A stretch of DNA of 64,000 bases from Lateolabrax maculatus (lineage: Eukaryota; Chordata; Actinopteri; Acropomatiformes; Lateolabracidae), in contig CM062218.1 in the NCBI GenBank assembly GCA_031216445.1, forward strand, positions 18,107,501-18,171,500. Reading direction: 5' to 3'. The notes under the pieces are model-generated. The model was not told the origin of the DNA and did not search any database. It worked only from the letters and a program-made list of their open reading frames with translations. This document shows, piece by piece, positions 1 to 10,140 of the stretch; the first letter of the stretch is position 1, and each line of letters begins with the position of its first letter. The translations under genes and the position numbers were made by a program.

Positions 1-2593
1 ATAGACTTTCATGTTAAAGACATTTTTTTTTTTCAAACTGCAATGCAATATCCATGGGTTTTGGGTTGGCTTGCACTAACATGTTTTCGTCATACGTAGC
101 CAGGTGCTCCTTGGATGGTCCCATTTTACAAGTTGGGAAGTCGGCTTCCGACTTTGGTGTGTTGATGAGCTTTAAGTCATTACATGGAAAGAAGATGGAC
201 ACTACAAAGAAGATTTGTTGTATTTTATTGCTCAGGGAGTTTAAGTTTCCACTCCACAAATATTATTAATACAGATACATGCTTTTTCATTTACTTAATT
301 ACACTTGTATTATACTGTACATGCTTGCTTGATTTTTGGAATAGGCCCCCCCTGGTGAAAAATGCACCAGCCGCCACTGATGTCCCTGCCAAATCATCCC
401 AATTTAATAATGAACTGCTGTTGATGGTTCAGGGAACCAAGGTAGGTTCAAGGTAGCGTACTTTTGTCAGACTGTCCCTGACTGGTAAACTCTACGCCCC
501 TGTTACAATGGAAGGCTCGAAAACATTGCTCCCTGAGCTAAAGCAGGAACACCCGGTTGATGTCACTTAAGTAAATTTCCCAGACTTGACAAAGCACCTC
601 CAGGCATTATCCAACGGACTTATTACAACTTTTTTACAGCCTGATGACTAGCACTATCTATGAGCCAACTGATCTTGATATGTAAAATTGGTTGAATTCC
701 CCTTTAAAACTGCCTTGGGCTACAGTGACTTAATTAAAGGTGAATTACATTTGGGGAAATAAGACGAATCCACACTACCTCCATCAGAGAGGATAGCATT
801 CTTTTTTGTTATGATACAGGCTAACACGGGGGAATTTTTACATTCAAGCACAGTTTAGCACTGATTTAATTTGTTTAGACCACTTATTTAAATGGCACAA
901 CTGCCTTTTGAATACCCCTGGCCATCAATGTTAGGCCAAATGTGAAGGGTTTTTGGGGGACCACTACTACAGAACTAAACATACCACTTTCACCTCATCC
1001 ATAAACTAAGCCCAGGGCAGTGTCAAAATATGACTTGGAAAATAATCATTCAAGGACAAATAATAGACCCAACTGAACTGAGAGCAGCCATTAGACAAAA
1101 GAGACAAGAGAGAGGAAGAGAAAGAGGCAAATATCTTTCCAATTATCAGCTCTGGAGCATGTTCTTAAGAGCGAGCTGAAAGGACAGGTTATTAAGCTTT
1201 AATGCATCTCAGCATAGGAACCATTCAAGGCCTTCTCCCTCATTAGACCTACCCCCAGCTTCGCAGTGTGTGTGTGGGTGTGGGTGTGTGTGGGTGTGTG
1301 TGAAAACGTACGTGCACGCATTCAAGTAGATGTTCACGGCTAACCACCTCATACAACACTAAACACTGGTAATGAGAGTGAGAGTGCTGGCTAGTCCGCT
1401 TACAGAGGGAATAATTGCAGATTTATCCAACAAGGGCATTTTCATTCCCCGGTATAGATGGGATTAGCACACATACAGAAGACAGGAGTCACTTTTTCCT
1501 AATAAAACCACTCAACAGGAGGGAAAATGCTGTTGGAACCATGCCCGAAGAATGTGTACAATATGAATGAAAGCATTTGATATAAACCCTTGAGATTTAA
1601 TCACATTTTCTAGATGTAACATTCTTCTCATGAAATTTTCTTTTTTAAAAAACTCCAAAGAGCAACAGTGCAACAATTCATCTTGGAATATGGGCCTGAT
1701 TCCTGACTTCCGTTCCTTGCCTTTTTCTTTTCAAAGGAAACAAACAACATGACGACTTTTTCTGCGGATGATATATTACACTGGTTGATGTCTGTGTCTA
1801 GTGTGGGTTGATTCCACAAACAAAGCCAGGATCGATTCCCCTTATTGAAATCCACCACATAATATCTGAGGGAATCCATCTGCCCATGAAGCTTTCTTGC
1901 CCTCTATAAATAACAGGATCACAAAAAATGACGGGGATGTAAGTGGAGAGTGGAGAAAGGAATAGGAAAAACAGGCCTCTTTGGAGAACGAGGCCCTGAT
2001 CATCAACCTGGGAGGATGCAGAACTTAAATGATTTGGCCCGCCTGCGAAGCCACTCTGCGTGCTGGGACACTGACTCAGCCAGGAGCCACCATATGAACA
2101 CATTAGCAGGACAAAACACTGCCTAACATCCAGTCCAAGTCCCTAGGATCAATGAAGAAGTATTGGCTGTGATGCTTCTGCTCAGTCAGCCACTAACTCT
2201 CCTTCTGTCCGTTCCTGCATCCAGTGATCATCACCATGTGTGCACACTGTGGCCCTGAGTCTGATGAGGATGATTTCCCGTAGATGGGATGATTAATGTG
2301 CCTGCTCTAAGATGCTGAGTGAGATTGATGCTGCCCGCTATCCCCTCCATGCCTAATCTTTCATCCTTACAGTAAATATGACACAATGTCCATATGCAGG
2401 CGAAAACAGCCTGATTACAAACAGCTTGTAAGCCCTCGTCCCTTTTAATGATTACATCCAAAGGCACTCTCTCAGTCAAACGGCTGTTTCCCTTAATGAA
2501 ATAAGCCAATCGCACTATCTTCCTCCTCTGCGCGCGAGGTAAGGAGTTTCCATGGGGGTCACTCGGCTAAGTAACCCTCGTTAAGCAACTCCG
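1..2593. other. Intergenic stretch, no gene recognised
   Basis: No ORF here looks like a conserved protein and I could not build a spliced gene. The first 460 bases have the look of an old interspersed repeat. They contain a short open stretch ending at a GT-AG-like donor (about 355-441) that I could not assign. An imperfect GT-rich microsatellite lies at about 1267-1302. The part from about 2230 to 2590 is balanced in composition, free of simple repeats and runs into the octamer cluster, so it could be part of a conserved non-coding element; that is inference only. Confidence 0.5.
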
Positions 2594-2778
2594 ATGCAAA
2601 TGAGATGCAAATCTGGCTAAAACGGAACACTGGTTAATTTGGCCTCCTGACATTGCAAACAGTCACGGGGGATCCAATGCAAATTACATGCAAATGACAA
2701 CTGCCGGTCTTTGTCTCTATTGGCTAAAGGGTAGAAGCCTATGGGTTCGGGTTCATGTCTGGTTTTGTCTATGCAAAT
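2594..2778 (+). promoter_or_regulatory. Cluster of five octamer (ATGCAAAT) motifs
   Basis: Five exact copies of the POU/Oct octamer ATGCAAAT occur on the plus strand at 2594-2601, 2605-2612, 2677-2684, 2688-2695 and 2771-2778. A related ATTGCAAA lies at 2652-2659. The members of each pair are 11 bp apart and the steps 2605 to 2688 and 2688 to 2771 are both 83 bp, so all sites fall close to the same face of the helix. Octamers are bound by POU-domain factors such as Oct1/Oct2/Oct4 class proteins. A distal enhancer is my inference; the target gene is unknown. Confidence 0.5.
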
Positions 2779-3817
2779 ATTTGATGTATCCAAGTGGAGC
2801 TGAAGAAAGTAAATACCCACTGGAGAGAGGGGTGGAGTGGCGGAGGAGGTTCACAACAGGTCAGGAGGCTGTCATCACAACAGCTGAAGCATTATACACC
2901 CACACCGTGCAGACCGGCACAAGAGAGGAAAAATACAAACCTCAAACCAGAGAACAAGAGGGAAGTAGACATTACATTCCAACCGCTCCACATTTACCAA
3001 AGCCAGGACCCAGCTGTGTGTGATCCAGCCAACTCCTACATCTGGAGCCATGGCTCATATATTCACTTCTGAGATTGAGCCCTATAAAGACCATGTATAA
3101 ATATGGCAATCTGGCCAGAGTCACATTAACACTTGACAGAGGGTCTCTCTAAAGCCAAAGCCGCCTGGTGAAGAGGTCAAACCTTTGTACAGACAAGCCC
3201 CTAAAGACCATGTGACAGCGGAAAATCACTTTGTGTAATGCTCCTAAAGTCAGAACACTGACCTACAGTATGGATTCCTGCAGACAACAGCAGTTAATTG
3301 ATCTCTTTCCATCTTCTCTCAACCATCCTCAGAGGTGGAAAGTAACTAGTGGCAGCTTCTGTTATGTACATTTTTTAGAGGAACTAAAGCTTTTTTTTTT
3401 CCCCCTTTTTCTGTTTTCTGTACAAATTTGGGGGACACAACCAGGTTTTCAGTAAGCCAAAGCTCATTCTACGTCGGTCAATTGTATCTATGAGGCTGGG
3501 GGAGAGAACTTGCAGTGAAATTATGGTTAATACACTGTAAACTCCTTAGGGGAGGAGGTGCAGTCTCAGCCTTCTAGCCTTCAATTCACTCAGTCACATG
3601 GACGTTACCTTAGAGAACTTGTACTGTTCTGAACTTTGTTTATGCGTGTATTAAAAAGGAAAAAAATCCACAAACATGTGAACTCAGTTATCCCTACAGA
3701 ATGTGCCAGAGGGTGACAGTAACATGATGATAAGCTTTGGGAAGAAGATACTGAAGAAAATATGAAACATTTTTATGGCTCTTTCGGAACCAAGCATTCT
3801 GCATTTCTATTTATACT
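2779..3817. other. Intergenic stretch, nothing recognised
   Basis: Short ORFs only, with no protein-like conservation I recognise. No clear repeat structure was seen beyond short A/T runs. Confidence 0.4.
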
Positions 3818-4539
3818 TAAAGCTGCAGTGCGGAACTTTTCTCTCACCCTTCTTGCAGTGAGAGTAGTTACACAAACAATGTTGACTCGTGCTTATGACG
3901 TGTTCTAGCGGTTTGACTAAGAGCCGTGGTGCTAGTCAGAGTGCAAGTCTGACAAAGATAATATTTTTTTTAGTTATGTACCAGTCAACCCTACAAAAGG
4001 ACCCACGTCTTTCAGTACATGGCCCCTTAACATCATAACTAACAACCAGGTATTCTTAAAAGGCACCAGCAGACATTAAGAAACACAAAACACACAAGAA
4101 TCTGTCCCCAACATGTATTAGACAGTCTGTGCTCAAAACAAAACAAACAGTTCAAACTACCAATGAATGAGTCCTTCTCTCAACAAAAAAACTCCTCTTC
4201 AGATCCCAGTAGGCAAACAAAAATACTTAGTTTGAAACTCAATACAACAGGCCAACAAAAATAATCCCAAGTTACACCTCTTGCATCTAATAGACAAGCT
4301 TAATGATTCTCCAACAACTCCAGAGACAAACCAATCATTGCTGGTTGACGCATCACTACCAGTGCGGCAGCGCGGGAGCATCGTCACAGACACCAGATTT
4401 AAAAACTCTGGTATACTGTGAAGTACAGAGAGATTTACCGGGCAGTAATAGTCTTTATCAGCTTTGTATGAACTTGTTTGGCAAGGGCTTGACGTAACAG
4501 ACGTTCATTTATGTGTAAAAGTCCCAAACCGCAGCTTTA
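3818..4539. mobile_element. MITE-like element with terminal inverted repeats
   Basis: The left end (3818-3840, starting TAAAGCTGCAGTGCGGAAC) is matched in inverted orientation by the right end (4517-4539, ending ACCGCAGCTTTA), about 23 bp with a few mismatches. The roughly 720-bp interior has no transposase-like ORF. This structure fits a non-autonomous DNA transposon or foldback element, and the end sequence resembles a repeat common in teleost genomes (from memory, no library search). No target-site duplication could be assigned with certainty. Confidence 0.6.
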
Positions 4540-5849
4540 CGGCCCGCTCACACCAGCATTTACAATGATAAAAACTGAGTTGTGGAATTGATTAATTTTA
4601 ATGCAATCGCTCTAATCAGTTGATCAACAGCAAATCATCTTGACAGTGGTGACCTTTGAGAACAGAGAGCCGTAGAATCAAAAAAGGAAGTAGCTATCTT
4701 GGCTTATTAGTGTAGCACCATCCACTTTTATCTAACCCTCCTGTTGGAGTATAAACGGCTCCACCATAGAATGGTTTGTAGGTAGTTATGAGACTGGAGT
4801 CGATGGCACAAATATGTCTCCTGGATGAACTGTGAGAATCTTATTCTTTACTGAATGAAATGGTGTACAATCACCAACGAGCCATCAGTCCCTACATCAC
4901 CGAGCCCTTAGTGCTGTCGGGTTGGCAAGAATGCACAGATGCCACTCTTTGGTGTGGTGGGTCATTTAAAGAGCATTTTTTTAAGACTATTTGTAGACAT
5001 TTTGCCTCAATTCTCTAATTGAGGCAAAATGTCTTTTCTTCAAAAGGTTTGACAGTAAAAAGAGACAAGAAACATGAGAAAGCAAAGGGGATGACAAGCA
5101 AAGAAAGGTTCCAAGGCAGAAACGAACTGCCGATGCTGCAACCGCACGGTATGAGCTTTTGACCATTGGGCCACATGGACGAGACAATTAAAGAGTTATG
5201 TAATATACCATTACACACCTTTACATATTCAAAAATGCATTCAAACCTAGACCCCCACACCCACGTTTACCCCCAACAGACTCCCAGCTCTGCACAGCCC
5301 TGACAAATCGTCGCTCCAGCGTCCCTCCTTATTTCCCTGAGTCTATGTGCCTCAGACACACTTTACGTATTCTCCAAAAGTTGATTTCCATTTTGATTTG
5401 TCTTAACAGGGGGAGGTTGCCTTGACTGGAGGGAACGTGACATTGCCTTGAAGGGGTGTGATGAAACAGGCAATGCCAGATATTTTTGTCTGGGGGGCAG
5501 CGTTGCTTGATCTTTTTTTTACATACAGTAATTTAAAAAAAGTCTGTAACTTCTACATCCCCCAGTCCATCAAAAAGAAAAAATCTACTTTGTTTGGACT
5601 GCGGTTACTTCTTTATGAGATAGATACTAAAAACAGGAAGAGGTGTGCCTGCAGGTGCTTTTTGCATGTACTGTAATGGTCATCTGTTGATCTCTCCCAA
5701 TATATCCAGAGGCCTTCTTAGTCATTCTGCACAGCAAACAAGCGTACCTTTCTCTTTGGTATACTCTGCACACTGTGAGCTATGGGTGATGAATCAAACT
5801 ACTCCTGCCCTGCTCTCTCACTATTCATTTCATTCATAAACCCAAAATA
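4540..5849. other. Intergenic stretch with one hairpin, no gene
   Basis: Apart from the perfect inverted repeat at 4995-5034 (listed separately) I see no gene, no microsatellite and no protein-like ORF. Confidence 0.4.
4995..5034. repeat. Perfect 18-bp inverted repeat (hairpin)
   Basis: Arms 4995-5012 (AGACATTTTGCCTCAATT) and 5017-5034 are exact reverse complements with a 4-base CTCT loop. Such a short-loop perfect stem may be the relic of a palindromic transposon or a local template-switch event. No transcript evidence is available. Confidence 0.8.
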
Positions 5850-6260
5850 TTGTTAAGGAAGCCGATTGGCTGGGAGCGCGCTACGCAAAAAGACGGCGTG
5901 CTCTCGGTAGCCAATCGGAGGAGAGTAGTACGCTCTCTCTCTTGCTTTCATGCTCCCTCTTTAACCCTCTCTCATTTTCATTCTGTCTCTCTCTCTCTCT
6001 CTCTCTCTTTTTCTCTCTCACTCCCTGCCTCAGTGCATTACAGCAGTCAAAACAACAGCCCGGCTGAAGAGAGCGCAGCGAAGATACAAGTGCTATATTT
6101 TAGGGAAAGGGGACAGCTATCAACCAAGACTATCAACCTACACTTTCAGAGTGGATTGCACTTACTCCGAGTCACTTCTAACCCCCTGAGGGACCAGGTC
6201 TTAAATGGTGATTTAGTCCTATCTCACCCTTTAAGCCCAGCCATCTGTGTATTTTGTTCA
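5850..6260 (+). promoter_or_regulatory. Orphan promoter-like block with paired CCAAT boxes and possible 5' exon
   Basis: Two CCAAT boxes face each other as an inverted repeat (CCGATTGGCT at 5862-5871, AGCCAATCGG at 5909-5918) in a short CpG-rich segment. A pyrimidine/CT tract follows (5986-6010), then about 230 bases that read like a 5' UTR, with a cysteine-poor open frame and no convincing coding start. A weak donor-like CAG/GTCTTA lies near 6199. NF-Y-type paired CCAAT boxes are typical of TATA-less promoters. No downstream plus-strand coding exon was found before 18.8 kb, so the transcript could be non-coding or have its coding exons lost. Direction is inferred. Confidence 0.35.
5986..6010. 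repeat. (CT)n microsatellite
   Basis: Uninterrupted CT dinucleotide run of about 25 bases, followed by an imperfect pyrimidine tract to about 6022. Confidence 0.9.
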
Positions 6261-9200
6261 GCGATTTAAAACCTTCTACTGTACGTCATTTGCTTGTAGG
6301 TGACAGGAAAAAGCACTTAAAAAATGAAACTTTATTGAACAATTGATCGGCTGATTGACACCTATATTGACTGATCTTTAACCGTGCCCTCTTGAGATGG
6401 GAGGGAGCTGTCAGGCCTAACTCAATATGACCCAATTCAATATTCACTTTGTTTCTTTTTTTTTTTTCCTCCCTGTGCAAATCTTGTGGCACAGAGTACA
6501 AAAAAAAATAACAGAGACACACATGAATCAATAAAAGCAGTGATCCAGTGACTCTCCGTGAACTCAAAGTGTGTGTGCAACTGTTTGTGGGGAACTGGGT
6601 TGACAGGGTTTAAATGGGGTTTTGAGGTACAACACTGCCATCTAGGGACAGGTCGGGATGCTGCAGGCTGTCGACAGATTACATCATCATGTTGAGGGCA
6701 CTGATGTGTTTTTCTCAGATGCTGTGGCTCAGACAAAGAGAAACAGGGACAGTTGTATTCTGTACAAGAAAGATGTAGGAGAAAGTTTAAAAGAAGTGTA
6801 TGTGGACTTATACAGGAAAAGGCATGCACGTTTTAATTTTATTTATTTTTTCTGAGGAAAATTTCAAATATATTCACCTTGCATTAATGATCTGATCAAT
6901 CTGATTTGATCAATCATCTACTGACAGTTGCTGCCATCTGGCTAATGACTACATTCCAAAACAATCAGTCTTCTGTGGAAAATTAGAGTTTTTGTGCCTG
7001 TGAGTAATAATAGTAATATGAGTAATACTATGTACTATTATAGCCAGACAAATATATTCAACACAATTTGTCAAAACTATCCTCGATACACCAAGATACC
7101 TGACAACCAAGCTAGTCACAAGTCTCTTGTTTTATATATCCATGCACAGTAAACAGCCTAAAGAGATGGTAAGTAGTAGAGGTCAGTAGAGCCAATGACG
7201 TCAGTAAACCTGGGTTTTTCTCAGTCTTTTAATTAGGTTCTCTATTGCTGTTTAACAGGTTGTTTGTGTATTGACACAATTTCTTAAATGTACATTTTGT
7301 AAAAAACACTTCATAAGGAAGGCCTGATCTTCCATTTCAAAATGTAATTGATCATCAGTAACGCCTAAAACGTTCAGACTTAAATGACAGAACAAACTGT
7401 CACATGACCACGTCCACAAGTGTCTGTCCTGCTGTAGTCCCACTAGCTCAAGAGGTGATGTTTGTAGCTCGAATGAATCCCTACACATGGGCGTTCAATT
7501 TGAAACCATCGATTAATGAGTTTGAACATTAAACATTTCCATTACAATGTTTTGACGTGGCAGCCAAACAGACTACTACTGAGTTTAGCTACGGCATGCA
7601 CACTTGATACCACGTTCATAAAAGTTCATTCCCAGACCAATAACACTGTCACATAGTTTCAAAACATCACAACCATGTGATTGTGCCAGGGATTCTGTGG
7701 GATCACACTGCCTCCTAGTGTATCCATGTATATTGCACTACAGTCTGGATTTCACTGCAGGTAAGATTGGTGGTACAAGCTGTATAACATTGGGAAATGT
7801 GTTTGACTGAATTAGTACTGCATAGACATGACGACCCTACTGGTTTTAAGACTACTATATGCAGGTAAACCAATATCTAATGTTTAGTTAATAAACATTA
7901 ATTATAATTTACAGCTAACCAAACATGAGACCATGAAAAACTATAATAATAATACCTTTTTTTAATATTCAATTAGTAAATATGTTCAATAAATAAAATA
8001 CATTTGCTAGTGAAAGAAACATGTCTTTGCTTAGTGGAATAATTTATCCTCTTCACTGCTTGCCTGAATAAGGAAAGAAATTTCAAAAATGTTTATACTA
8101 ATTTCTCACAATTTAACACTGAACATTTCAGCAAGAAAACTCCTATTTAAAAAAAAAAAAGCAAAGCAGTCCCACAACCTTCTTACTCAGCCAATCACAG
8201 CTGGGGAAAACAGGGCTTGATATTTTGTTACCAAACACAATTTATTTATTTGTTCAAATATTGTTCAAACCTCTTACCACAAAAAAAAAAAAGTTTTTTG
8301 TATAAGGGGTCTGTATTTTAAAGAGATAAAGAGGGGTGAATGATGACAGGTCAAGGATCTACAGTGTTTCAATCTTGAAGGCAGTGTAGTCAAATACTAT
8401 ATTATGACGGCCATGATGATTTTCTTTGGAGCCCATTTCAAAGTCACAGAAATGATCAAAGCACTATCTGAAGTGGGAATGAGTAACAAGAAGTGAACAA
8501 CGATAGTATGAGCTCATGTAACCAGGCACGTCTCTATTTATTTCAGTTGGATACAGTACTTACTTCCGCCAGAACTGAGAACTTAAAGCTACATCAAAGC
8601 CATTTGGCCCTCTAGGTCTTCTGGGTACAAAAGGCACAAATTTGGTGAATAGTATTTGTTGTTACACCAAGTGGTTTGTCAAGTCAAGAAGATTTTGATA
8701 GGTCTAGCGCTGCAAAATGTCAGCTGGGAAACTGAACAGAGTACCCTGGTTCGTAGCTAAATAGGACCCCACCGGGGCAGATAAAGCTATTCTTCAAACA
8801 ACTCTAACTTCAACAGTTGTTAGCTGTTCAGTGCCACGATTTTAATTGCTAGTAAGCGCAAATCCTAACTGCAAGGCTGGTATTTAAGTTCTGACAATGT
8901 CAATATTTGGTTTTGAGAAGAAATTATGAAAAAATAGTTATTATGCTATTAATTCAAACACGAGATTATTTTCCACAGTAGTTTTAAAGTTTTCTAAACA
9001 CTTTTGTTGAGAGCACTCAATGTTCTGCACTCATTTGAGATGCTCAATCAACTCCCAACAAGAGGAATTTAAAAAAAAAGGGTTAAATGTCAAACTTTAA
9101 CTCCATGGAAGTTTTGTGTCAATCAACTCTGAATATATAAAATTTCACCTCTAGTAAATGCTACTAGAGCCCTGAGGAAACTATTAAGCCTCAACTGGAC

Positions 9201-10058
9201 TATTAACTATTAAGACAGCAACTAAGACAGAGACAATGCGCTCAGATCTGCATTGGCCCGACACTGTTCTTGTATATGGATCGGGTATCAGCCATGACCC
9301 AACCTAGCCACATTAAATTTTATGATGACACGATCATTGTCATCAAATTCAGCGTATCTAATGGCAGTTCAGTTCAGTCATACATTTGTTTAGTCATGCG
9401 GGGCCACAGCAATCACTGGCCTCATGCTACCTTACATACAGTGAGGTATACAGATTCTATATTTGCAAAAAAAGACAGCAGTGGAATAAGATCAGTCCTC
9501 ATTATCAGCAGATACCCGAGTTAAGATACCTGAATTCCACGATCATTGCATCCTTTGCAGCAGAGCCAACACAAGACATCTGGGTTCTTTGCATTTTTAA
9601 TACTTTTAATCAACACCTCTGATGCTAAATGGGTGTTTAAATCATCACGCTTTGGCTCCTTTGTGATTACGGTACAAAATCTCATCCGTAACGCCTTTCC
9701 AGACCATCACTACAGGATGCCGTAACATTAATGATCAAGAATAAGTTCTGTGTTGAGACAGTGAAGCTCAGACTTTAGAGAAGGACACACAGAAATATAA
9801 CTGATTAAAAGGTCTGAAACAAAGTGTTTTGTCTAACAACATGCACATCAGTCCGAGTCCTAAAGACAACAAGGATGTCATAAGAAGATCTCACTTGGTC
9901 TTTCGAAAAATACATATATTCCAAGACCACTCCAATGTGACACTTTTGGGCAACAACCTCCTCCACATACCTGAGCATCAGTAAATCCTAGTCACATCGT
10001 CCAGGATAGACAAATGTAGATATAAAAACTCACATTCAAATCAGCACTTGGTCTTTTC
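6261..10058. other. AT-rich intergenic stretch, no gene recognised
   Basis: About 3.8 kb without a supported gene. ORFs are short, fall in several frames and lack recognisable domains. Only short poly-A tracts (for example near 8150 and 8281) stand out. The right end probably contains sequence just downstream of the E2F gene, which is transcribed toward this region. Confidence 0.45.
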
Positions 10059-10064
10059 TTTATT
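10059..10064 (-). terminator. Candidate polyadenylation signal of the E2F gene
   Basis: On the minus strand this is AATAAA, 77 bases past the E2F stop codon. It would give a very short 3' UTR, so longer forms using signals further left are equally possible. Confidence 0.35.
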
Positions 10065-10140
10065 GTATCCCCGTGATATCCTGTTTGCGGTAAAAAAGGG
10101 CCACTGCCTCCAAAATTATTGAAATTTCCAAAACGGCTGT

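Noticed and set aside
1825..1845. tRNA T-loop-like GGATCGATTCC
   Set aside because: No matching acceptor stem, D-arm or anticodon arm could be drawn around it.
5850..6269. 139-codon plus-strand frame over the orphan promoter
   Set aside because: The frame starts in the CCAAT/CpG promoter part and reads through a CT repeat (Ser-Leu run). Better explained as promoter and UTR-like sequence.
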